Positions 1 to 5,570 of a stretch of 7,554 nucleotides of DNA are shown here, piece by piece. The notes beneath the pieces were generated by a model that was not told where the DNA came from, searched no databases, and worked only from the letters and a program-made list of their open reading frames with translations. The stretch is from Erysipelotrichaceae bacterium (GTDB lineage: Bacteria; Bacillota_I; Bacilli_A; Erysipelotrichales; Erysipelotrichaceae). Numbering within the stretch: position 1 is the first letter of the stretch; every line of letters begins with the position of its first letter. The translations under genes and the position numbers were made by a program. Location of the stretch: NCBI GenBank assembly GCA_016302195.1, contig JAEDOA010000074.1, positions 1 through 7,554 of the forward strand, given 5' to 3'.

Positions 1-119
1 TAACTATGTGGGAATGTCGTAACTGCGGTCATGTAGTAGTCGGTCTTGAAGCACCACAAGTTTGTCCTGTATGTAATCATCCACAGGCATATTTTGAAGT
101 ACGTAAAGAGAATTACTAA
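1..119 (+). CDS. rbr: Rubrerythrin, C-terminal rubredoxin-like domain (5' end outside the window)
   Basis: Reading from base 3, the last 38 codons of a gene end at TAA 117-119. The peptide contains WECRNCG, then CPVCNHPQAYFE, and ends KENY. This is the Cys-X2-Cys, 12 residues, Cys-X2-Cys iron site and the HPQAYFE tail of classical rubrerythrin. Rubrerythrins are cytoplasmic diiron proteins that reduce hydrogen peroxide to water; the rubredoxin domain seen here passes electrons to the diiron centre. The ferritin-like domain that would carry that centre lies upstream of the window, so activity cannot be judged. All four iron-binding cysteines are present. No terminator follows immediately; the nearest candidate is the long hairpin at 289-338. 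The domain order is the opposite of the second rubrerythrin at 1583-2170. Confidence 0.93.
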   Translation, partial: TMWECRNCGHVVVGLEAPQVCPVCNHPQAYFEVRKENY

Positions 120-152
120 TAGAGAGTTTTTTATACGAAATTCCAATTTATC

Positions 153-280
153 GGGCTGTTGAAAAACCTTTAGAAACTAAAGGGCGCACTTCTATACACC
201 TTTCGGTGTACTGAGCGAGCTGCGATTTTGCGCAGCTCCCTAGCCTCCCTTATTAAAGGGAGCCTTGGATACTCCAACCC
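153..280. repeat. Cluster of four hairpins, probable interspersed non-coding repeat element
   Basis: Four perfect short inverted repeats lie one after another. They are CCTTTAG/CTAAAGG (167-173/177-183, 3-nt loop), TACACC/GGTGTA (195-200/205-210, loop TTTC), GAGCTGCG/CGCAGCTC (217-224/231-238, 6-nt loop) and CTCCCTT/AAGGGAG (245-251/256-262, 4-nt loop). The stretch begins with GGGCTGTTGA and ends with TCCAACCC, which are roughly inverted copies of each other. It is clearly more GC-rich than its surroundings and has no reading frame of note. From memory, the AGCTCCC ... AAGGGAGCCTTGG part resembles short dispersed repeats found in many copies in gut Firmicutes. Only one copy is visible here, so repeat status is inference. 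Alternatives are a structured RNA or a decayed insertion-sequence end. Confidence 0.5.
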
Positions 281-288
281 AAACAAAT

Positions 289-338
289 AACAGTAAATCC
301 GAGCTGTGATGGCAATCACTGGCCGGATTTATTGTTTT
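289..338 (+). terminator. Long hairpin, probable rho-independent terminator of the upstream rubrerythrin
   Basis: Bases 289-301 pair with 324-336 over 13 positions, with a single G-U pair (core AAATCCG/CGGATTT). Inside is a small hairpin GTGAT/ATCAC (306-310/315-319) with a GGCA loop. The right arm runs into a T-rich stretch ending at 338. It sits 170 bases after the rubrerythrin stop, beyond the repeat cluster, so it may have been pushed away by insertion of that element. The T-tract is interrupted, which lowers confidence. It could instead be part of the repeat element. Confidence 0.45.
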
Positions 339-397
339 ACGACCACCCCTGTAAAAGTCAAGCTTTTTTTGGATTATAATAAATATGTTATTGCTAG

Positions 398-443
398 AAA
401 AAACTCACCAAAGATATCTTGCGATATTTCCGGTGAGTTTTCT
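398..443. terminator. Strong bidirectional rho-independent terminator
   Basis: AAAACTCACC (400-409) pairs perfectly with GGTGAGTTTT (432-441). After a two-base mismatch the stem continues inward through 412-418/423-429 (one G-U pair) to a TTGC loop, giving 17 pairs in 19 positions. Read on the minus strand, the hairpin follows the adenosine deaminase stop codon by 16 bases and is followed by U-rich sequence, so it ends that transcript. Read on the plus strand it ends in TTTTCTT and would also stop transcription coming from the left. Nothing else recognisable lies in 339-397. Confidence 0.88.
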
Positions 444-456
444 TATGACTTTTTTA

Positions 457-1470
457 TTAGCGATATGATTTAATTAATTGATCAATATAGCTTTGTTTGT
501 CTTCTTCAGGCATAAATGATGATTTGATTGAGTTGATATTGCAGGTAATCAAGTCGTTGTAGGTAAAACCACACTCGTTAATTGCGTGGTCATATTCGTC
601 CTCAATTGTGATATTAGCTAAGACCATGTTATCGGTATTTAAAGTTACTAGTGCACCTGCATCCAATAATTTCTTTGCTGGATGCAATTGATATGATGGC
701 TCAGTTTTGCATTGGATGTTACTTGTTAAGCAGATTTCAAGGGCAACCTTTTTGTCAATCACTTCTTGCATTACATCCTTATTGTAATAACAATGATGTC
801 CATGGCCAATTCTTGAAGCGCCAAAGTCAATAACTGTTGAACAGTTTTCAGGGATACCATTATCTCCTGCATGAATAGTCATTGGCAAATGCAGTCTTTT
901 TGGCTCTTCAAATAAATATCGGTAATGTTCCATTGGTACTGAGTCTTCAAAACCAGCTAAATCAAGGCCTACTACATGGCGATGATCATAATATTTTTGA
1001 TACAATCTTACGGTTTCCTCGTTATCCTTACTATTATCTTGTAAAGAAATCATGCAGCAAAATATTAGACCAACTTTTATTTGAGGGAAATCAGCTTCTG
1101 CTTTTTTCTTTCCTTCAAGCACGGCCTCGATAGCATCCTGTTGAGTTAGTCCTTTTAAGGTATGAAGCTGAGGGGCAAAACGAATTTCACAATAACATAG
1201 GCTGTCTTTAACGTTTTTGATTGTGTCATAGGTTGTTTCCAGTAATGCCTGTTTATCTTGGAGAATGGCTGTTGGAATATCAAATCTTGCTAAATATTCT
1301 CCAACATCGCCGCAATCAGCAGTTCTAACTAAAAAATCTTTAAATTCATCTAGGGTGCTGGCAGGAAGGGTAACATTTCTTTCTTTAGCTAAACGCCAGG
1401 TTGTTTCAGGTACCATAGAACCATCTAAATGAAAGTGTAAATCAACTTTTAAAAATGGGTATTTCGACAT
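457..1470 (-). CDS. add: Adenosine deaminase family protein (amidohydrolase superfamily)
   Basis: A 337-residue cytoplasmic TIM-barrel metal hydrolase, the normal length for bacterial adenosine deaminase, which converts adenosine to inosine in purine salvage. Visible motifs are HxHLDGS (His12, His14, zinc ligands), CEIRFAP (94-100), GLDLAG (168-173), TIHAG (198-202, His200), IGHG (221-224, His223), LTSN (248-251) and NTDN (278-281, zinc ligand Asp280). One oddity is that the family's HAGE motif, whose Glu is the catalytic proton donor, here reads HAGD (Asp203). NTDN in place of NTDD is common in bacterial homologues as I recall. An in-frame ATG lies 30 codons upstream (1560), but I chose 1470 because AGGAG sits 7 bases before it, homology starts at once, and the upstream ATG lies upstream of this gene's own likely promoter. 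The gene is monocistronic, divergent from the reverse rubrerythrin, and ends at the 398-443 terminator. The substrate could be a different aminopurine. Confidence 0.9.
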   Translation of the reverse strand: MSKYPFLKVDLHFHLDGSMVPETTWRLAKERNVTLPASTLDEFKDFLVRTADCGDVGEYLARFDIPTAILQDKQALLETTYDTIKNVKDSLCYCEIRFAPQLHTLKGLTQQDAIEAVLEGKKKAEADFPQIKVGLIFCCMISLQDNSKDNEETVRLYQKYYDHRHVVGLDLAGFEDSVPMEHYRYLFEEPKRLHLPMTIHAGDNGIPENCSTVIDFGASRIGHGHHCYYNKDVMQEVIDKKVALEICLTSNIQCKTEPSYQLHPAKKLLDAGALVTLNTDNMVLANITIEDEYDHAINECGFTYNDLITCNINSIKSSFMPEEDKQSYIDQLIKSYR

Positions 1471-1477
1471 ATATTGT

Positions 1478-1485
1478 CTCCTCTC
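1478..1485 (-). promoter_or_regulatory. Ribosome binding site that fixes the adenosine deaminase start
   Basis: On the minus strand the sequence reads GAGAGGAG, followed by 7 to 8 bases and then the ATG at 1470. No comparable site precedes the in-frame ATG at 1560, so the shorter 337-residue form is preferred. Confidence 0.85.
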
Positions 1486-1498
1486 AAAATTTACAAAT

Positions 1499-1507
1499 AT
1501 TATACCA
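1499..1507 (-). promoter_or_regulatory. Extended -10 promoter of the adenosine deaminase gene
   Basis: The minus strand carries TGGTATAAT, a perfect sigma-A -10 hexamer with the TGn extension. Transcription would start near 1492, giving a leader of about 22 bases that contains the ribosome binding site. No good -35 is present; a 17-bp spacing would place it at 1522-1527, touching the -35 of the divergent promoter. Confidence 0.65.
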
Positions 1508-1526
1508 TTTAATATGAGCAAAAAAG

Positions 1527-1555
1527 TTGAAATCGAGTAAAATTGAATATAAAAT
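1527..1555 (+). promoter_or_regulatory. Sigma-A-type promoter of the reverse rubrerythrin gene
   Basis: TTGAAA (1527-1532), a 17-bp spacer, and TAAAAT (1550-1555). The expected start near 1562 lies just upstream of the ribosome binding site AAAGAAGG (1567-1574), which is 8 bases before the ATG at 1583. An alternative -10, TATAAA at 1548-1553, gives a less favourable 15-bp spacer. I see no convincing PerR box or other operator. Confidence 0.6.
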
Positions 1556-1582
1556 ATCATTGTAAGAAAGAAGGTAACAAAT

Positions 1583-2170
1583 ATGAAATTTGTATGTAAA
1601 GTATGTGGTTATGTTTACCAAGGCGATGCTGCTCCAGAACAATGCCCAGTTTGCAAGGCTCCTAGTTCAATGTTTGAAGAAGTAAAAGGCGAAATCAAAC
1701 TTGCTGCTGAACACGTATATGGTGTTTATGGCAAAACTGTAAAGAACAACGAAAACGTTTCAGAAGAAGATAAGAAGTACATTTTAGATCAATTAATGGC
1801 TAACTTCCATGGTGAATGTTCAGAAGTTGGTATGTATTTAGCAATGGCTAGAATTGCTCATCGTGAAGGATATCCTGAAATCGGTTTGTATTGGGAAAAG
1901 GCAGCTCATGAAGAAGCAGAGCATGCAGCTAAGTTTGCTGAATTATTAGGTGAAGAATTAGAGCCTAATATGAAGGATAGCACAAAGGCTAATCTTGCTT
2001 GGCGTGTAGAATGCGAATATGGTGCTACAAGCGGTAAAACTGAACTTGCTAGCTGCGCAAAGAGAAACGGCTTAGACGCTATCCATGATACAGTTCATGA
2101 AATGGCAAGAGATGAAGCTAGACATGGCAAAGCATTAGAAGGCTTATTAAAGAGATATTTTGGTAAATAA
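1583..2170 (+). CDS. rbr: Reverse rubrerythrin (N-terminal rubredoxin domain, C-terminal diiron domain)
   Basis: A 195-residue cytoplasmic protein. Residues 1-35 form a rubredoxin-like domain with Cys5, Cys8, Cys21 and Cys24. Residues 60-195 form a ferritin-like four-helix bundle with diiron-ligand candidates Glu78, Glu111-X2-His114, Glu143/Glu145 and Glu178-X2-His181. The domain order is the reverse of classical rubrerythrin and matches the clostridial 'reverse rubrerythrin', which acts as a terminal NADH-linked peroxidase and oxygen reductase using a separate oxidoreductase as electron donor. That activity is family knowledge; the sequence shows only the domains and ligands, all of which look intact. 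The gene has its own promoter, ribosome binding site and terminator, so it is a single-gene unit. Some databases would call it simply a rubrerythrin family or rubredoxin-like protein. Confidence 0.93.
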   Translation: MKFVCKVCGYVYQGDAAPEQCPVCKAPSSMFEEVKGEIKLAAEHVYGVYGKTVKNNENVSEEDKKYILDQLMANFHGECSEVGMYLAMARIAHREGYPEIGLYWEKAAHEEAEHAAKFAELLGEELEPNMKDSTKANLAWRVECEYGATSGKTELASCAKRNGLDAIHDTVHEMARDEARHGKALEGLLKRYFGK

Positions 2171-2190
2171 TTAGCAAAATTTTAATTTAA

Positions 2191-2217
2191 GGAAGGCATT
2201 ATTTGCCTTCTTTTTTT
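2191..2217 (+). terminator. Rho-independent terminator after the reverse rubrerythrin
   Basis: GAAGGCA (2192-2198) and TGCCTTC (2204-2210) form a 7-bp stem with a 5-base loop, followed directly by seven T residues (2211-2217). It lies 21 bases past the stop codon and separates this gene from the next operon. Confidence 0.92.
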
Positions 2218-2225
2218 ATCACTTT

Positions 2226-2254
2226 TTGAATTAACAGTTGTACTTTGTTATAAT
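2226..2254 (+). promoter_or_regulatory. Promoter of the CotH/VTC/DUF4956 operon
   Basis: TTGAAT (2226-2231), a 17-bp spacer, and TATAAT (2249-2254), a near-consensus sigma-A promoter. The start point expected about 7 bases after the -10 falls at about 2261, inside the ribosome binding site GAGGTGAT (2259-2266). The mRNA leader would then be only about 9 bases long. It is the only clear promoter I see ahead of the five plus-strand genes that follow. Confidence 0.72.
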
Positions 2255-2269
2255 TATTGAGGTGATGTT

Positions 2270-2653
2270 ATGAAAAAAAGCATTGAAATTGTGCTGTTTA
2301 CAATACTTGTAATGTATTTGTGCCCTTTTATCCTAACAAGACTATCTGACCAGCAGAATGGTCAAGCGTTAATGTTTATTCTGCTTTTGTGCATTAATCC
2401 AATCTATTGCCTTCTTTTAGGAATTGCTTGTGGCTTGGATTGGAAGAATTGTTTATATTATCCGTTATTTCCATTAATAATATTTGTTGCCTCAATGTAT
2501 TATATTTTTAATACTTTTGATAAAGCATTTGTTATTTATGGTTTATTCTATTTTGCTATTACACTTGTGACAATGCTTGTAACTATCTTTATTATAAGAA
2601 GAAAAGAAAAACAGCTACAAACAGTTTTAGGAGAAAACGATGAAACGAAATGA
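2270..2653 (+). CDS. Small four-TM membrane protein of unknown function
   Basis: A 127-residue, very hydrophobic protein with four predicted membrane segments at about 6-25, 33-54, 62-81 and 87-109. The short N-terminus (MKKS) and the basic tail starting RRKEK at 110-114 suggest both ends are inside the cell. A conserved-looking feature is NPIYCLLLGIACG at 43-55. Similar small proteins with an NP...LLLGI segment occur in Firmicutes as far as I recall, without an assigned role. No catalytic motif is visible. GAGGTGAT precedes the ATG at close spacing. It is the first gene of the operon and its end overlaps the next gene by 14 bases, which suggests translational coupling and a role tied to the large CotH protein, for example as a membrane partner. 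That role is inference. Confidence 0.85.
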   Translation: MKKSIEIVLFTILVMYLCPFILTRLSDQQNGQALMFILLLCINPIYCLLLGIACGLDWKNCLYYPLFPLIIFVASMYYIFNTFDKAFVIYGLFYFAITLVTMLVTIFIIRRKEKQLQTVLGENDETK

Positions 2654-5570
2654 TTTTAAGAAAGCTAAAACAGATTATGTTTTTATGATCGTATTGATTA
2701 TCTTATTGATTGGTATTTTATTATGCTCTTTGCTGTTTAAAGTAAAGCAAGATAATATCTCGATAGAGGATTTGCCTGATAATTTTACTTTCTCGACAAA
2801 CAAACTGATAATAAGTGAAGTCGTTAGTTCCAATAAGGGAATCTACAGTAATGAAAATAATCAGGTTGTCGACTATATTGAATTATATAATGGTACTGAT
2901 AAGACAATAGATTTGACTGGCTATGGTTTGAGTGATAGAGATGATAGAGTTAAATGGTTATTTCCAACCTGTCAGATAGAACCACAACAATACTTAGTTG
3001 TCGCATTAACAGGAATTGAAGAGAGTGGGTTAAACGCGAACTTCAAGCTGAGCTCTTCAGGTGGAGAAAAGCTGATTTTAGTTAATAGCTCATATAAGGT
3101 TATAGACGCTGTTGAAACGATTGCTTTAGGCAAAAATCAATCAATGAATCGAAAAGACGATGGAAGTTTCTTTATTAGTGATTATGGCACTCCTGGCTTT
3201 GAAAATTCCAAGCAGGGGCTACAGCAGTATTTATCTTCCATTGAAGATGAAACGGATAAGGCTTTAGTGATTAATGAGGTTTTAGTAAAAAACGAAGGTA
3301 ATTTCTTAAATGAAGATAATCTGCTTTCAGGTTATATCGAAATAAAAAATGTTTCTGATCATTCTGTTAATTTAAGTGAATACAGTCTTTCAGGTGATAT
3401 TTATTTGCCATTTAGATATCAGTTTGGCGATTATGTTTTAGAAAGCAATGAGGTTTATTTAGTATATACTTCAGATAATGATTATTCTGAAAATGCTCTT
3501 TATTGCGGCTTTACATTGAATAGTAAAAACGGATCAGTAGTATTGAGCCATAATGGCAAGATTGTTGATCGACTTGACTACAATAATCTAGCTAATGGTT
3601 TAGCATTGATTAGAAATGACAATGGATTAATCACTATCTCAAATTCACTAAGTGGTGGTTTTAATAATGATAATAACGGTGTTGATTCATTCCAAAAGAA
3701 ATACCGTTATATAAAAGAAGGATTAGTAATAAACGAGGTTATGAATGATAACTATTTGTATTTAGCTCAAAATGGCGATCGTTATTATGACTGGATTGAA
3801 TTATATAATAATTCAGAGAATTCTATAAATCTTTCGGATTATTATTTATCAACTTCAAAAGATAATTTGACAAGTTATAATTTACCAGATGTTATATTAG
3901 AAGCTCATCAATACTATATAGTTATGGCCTCTGGCAACTCGGCTTTATCCAATAATTCTTATCAGCATGCTGATTTCAAGCTTTCTGATTGCGAAGGGTT
4001 GTTTTTATCAAAAAATAACGAAATGGTGGATTGTTTATATATGTATGATATTCCACAGAATTATAGCTATGGTAGAAATAAGGATTATGGCTTCTATTAT
4101 ATTGCTTCTCCAACAGCAAAAAAACAGAATAGTTCTGGTTTGGCAGTTGTATCGCTAGCTCCAGTATTGGAAAATCAAAAGACTATCTATGATTCTGTAA
4201 ACAATATTACAGTGAGTTTTAAGGATACAGGAAATATCTATTACACAACTGATGGATCAGTTCCCAATGTTAATAGCAAGAAATACAGTGAGCCCTTTAC
4301 AATTAGTTCTACAACAGTGATAAATGCTAGAACTATTAATAAGTCTGAAGTGGCATCTGATGTTGAAACATATAGTTTTATTTTAAATGAGCAGGATTAT
4401 CTACCCATTGTATCCATTGTTATGGATGATCAAGATTTTGCTACGATGGATTATTACAGTTATGATACCGAGCTACAATTTCCCTGCACTATTCAGTATT
4501 TTGTGGATGGTAATCTACAGTTTAGTCAGCCCTGTTCAATCGCCTGTTTTGGAGGAAATGCTCGATCTCAATATAAGAAGAGCTATGGATTAAGATTTAA
4601 AGCGGAATTTGGTGACAATAATCTGGAATACCAGATGTTCGCCAATCGAGATAATTCGGTTTATGATTCATTAGTTTTGAGAACGGGGTCAAATGATTGG
4701 GTTAGGACGATATTTCGCGATATTTTATCAACTTCTTTGATGGATGAGTATCTTGACTGCCAAAGCTATCAGGGCTGTGTTGCGTATATTAACGGTCAAT
4801 ATTGGGGCATTTATAACATAAGAGAAAAGATTAATGATAGTTTTATCGCTGATCATTACAATGTTTCTAAAGAATCAGTTAGTATTGTTAATGTCGACTT
4901 TTCTCAAAAGTGCGGTCAGCAGAACATCGAAGACTTGTTTTATTGGGTTGAAAATCATGACTTATCAATAGATGCCAATTATGAATATGTCTGTTCTAAA
5001 ATTGATGTTGTTAATTTCGCAGATTTCTGGATAAGTCAAATGTATTGCGTTAATCCAGATGTTTACAATATACGTTACTTTTGCTCAAGTGAGTTAGATG
5101 ATGGAAAATGGAAATATATCTATTATGATATGGATCATGGCTTTAGGTTCTCTAATATAAACTATTACACTACCTACTTATGTAATCCTTATGGAATGAC
5201 AGGTTGGATTGACAACACTTATAGCAACGCTTTGCCAAGGAAGTTATTTGAGAATCAGAATTTTGTTGATTTGTGGTTAGAAAGACTAAGCTATCATCTT
5301 CATAACAATTTAAGCAAGGAAAATGTTACCAAGCAGTTTGAATATTTGGTAGATTTATATAGCAATGATATAGAAAAAGATAGGGAAAGATGGTCCGGAT
5401 ATCCTGATGTATTAAATGGTTTGTATCCTTCAGTAAGGTTATATAATAGTGAATTAGGGATTATTAGAGATTTTATTGAAGAAAGGCAGAATTACATTTT
5501 AAGGCAAACAAAGAATTATTTCTCATTATCTGATAGTGAGATGAAGGAGATTTTTACAGACCTATGGTAG
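2640..5570 (+). CDS. Membrane-anchored CotH kinase family protein with three lamin-tail-like domains
   Basis: A 976-residue protein. A basic N-terminus and one membrane segment (13-33) without a lipobox or clear cleavage site predict a signal anchor, with the rest outside the cell. Three lamin-tail-like beta-sandwich repeats follow (about 54-160, 207-315, 360-470). Each starts with a variant of L(I/V)I(S/N)EV and has an Ile-Glu-Leu-Tyr-Asn-like strand (80-84, 233-237, 386-390). A chitobiase/HEX_C-type domain (505-580) carries YYTTDGSVPN. The CotH domain (587-960) shows KKS (646-648), the strand INGQYWGIYNIREK (717-730, Glu729) and YYDMDHGF (828-835; Asp830, Asp832). Bacillus CotH is an atypical kinase of spore-coat proteins using conserved Asp residues. 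Kinase activity here is inferred, and the predicted extracellular site leaves the source of ATP unexplained. There are at least 14 Cys outside the membrane segment. AGGAG is 6 bases before the ATG; the gene overlaps both neighbours. Confidence 0.93.
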   Translation: MKRNDFKKAKTDYVFMIVLIILLIGILLCSLLFKVKQDNISIEDLPDNFTFSTNKLIISEVVSSNKGIYSNENNQVVDYIELYNGTDKTIDLTGYGLSDRDDRVKWLFPTCQIEPQQYLVVALTGIEESGLNANFKLSSSGGEKLILVNSSYKVIDAVETIALGKNQSMNRKDDGSFFISDYGTPGFENSKQGLQQYLSSIEDETDKALVINEVLVKNEGNFLNEDNLLSGYIEIKNVSDHSVNLSEYSLSGDIYLPFRYQFGDYVLESNEVYLVYTSDNDYSENALYCGFTLNSKNGSVVLSHNGKIVDRLDYNNLANGLALIRNDNGLITISNSLSGGFNNDNNGVDSFQKKYRYIKEGLVINEVMNDNYLYLAQNGDRYYDWIELYNNSENSINLSDYYLSTSKDNLTSYNLPDVILEAHQYYIVMASGNSALSNNSYQHADFKLSDCEGLFLSKNNEMVDCLYMYDIPQNYSYGRNKDYGFYYIASPTAKKQNSSGLAVVSLAPVLENQKTIYDSVNNITVSFKDTGNIYYTTDGSVPNVNSKKYSEPFTISSTTVINARTINKSEVASDVETYSFILNEQDYLPIVSIVMDDQDFATMDYYSYDTELQFPCTIQYFVDGNLQFSQPCSIACFGGNARSQYKKSYGLRFKAEFGDNNLEYQMFANRDNSVYDSLVLRTGSNDWVRTIFRDILSTSLMDEYLDCQSYQGCVAYINGQYWGIYNIREKINDSFIADHYNVSKESVSIVNVDFSQKCGQQNIEDLFYWVENHDLSIDANYEYVCSKIDVVNFADFWISQMYCVNPDVYNIRYFCSSELDDGKWKYIYYDMDHGFRFSNINYYTTYLCNPYGMTGWIDNTYSNALPRKLFENQNFVDLWLERLSYHLHNNLSKENVTKQFEYLVDLYSNDIEKDRERWSGYPDVLNGLYPSVRLYNSELGIIRDFIEERQNYILRQTKNYFSLSDSEMKEIFTDLW

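Noticed and set aside
375..380. TATAAT at 375-380 as a plus-strand promoter
   Set aside because: No -35 at proper spacing, and transcription would run straight into the terminator at 398-443 and antisense to adenosine deaminase.
120..456. CRISPR array or tRNA in the gene-free stretch
   Set aside because: There are no direct repeats at regular spacing and no cloverleaf with the T-arm consensus; the stems are simple independent hairpins.
651..1133. Plus-strand open frames inside the adenosine deaminase gene (651-833 and 882-1133)
   Set aside because: They lie opposite a well supported gene, lack ribosome binding sites and show no family features.
1471..1560. N-terminal extension of the adenosine deaminase from an in-frame ATG at 1560
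   Set aside because: It has no ribosome binding site, the extra 30 residues do not resemble the family, and this ATG lies upstream of the gene's own probable promoter. The ATG at 1470 has an excellent site.
2248..2258. Possible PerR-like box (TTATAAT then T then ATT) at the operon promoter
   Set aside because: Only the left half matches, and that half is simply the -10 element; the right half does not form the expected inverted repeat.
2712..2730. CotH-protein membrane segment as a lipoprotein signal (Cys29)
   Set aside because: The residues before Cys29 are Ile-Leu-Leu, without the small residue needed at -1, so it is better read as an uncleaved signal anchor.
3967..4593. Short plus-strand frames inside the CotH gene (3967-4158, 4387-4593)
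   Set aside because: They are shadow frames of a gene with strong domain support and have no sign of translation.
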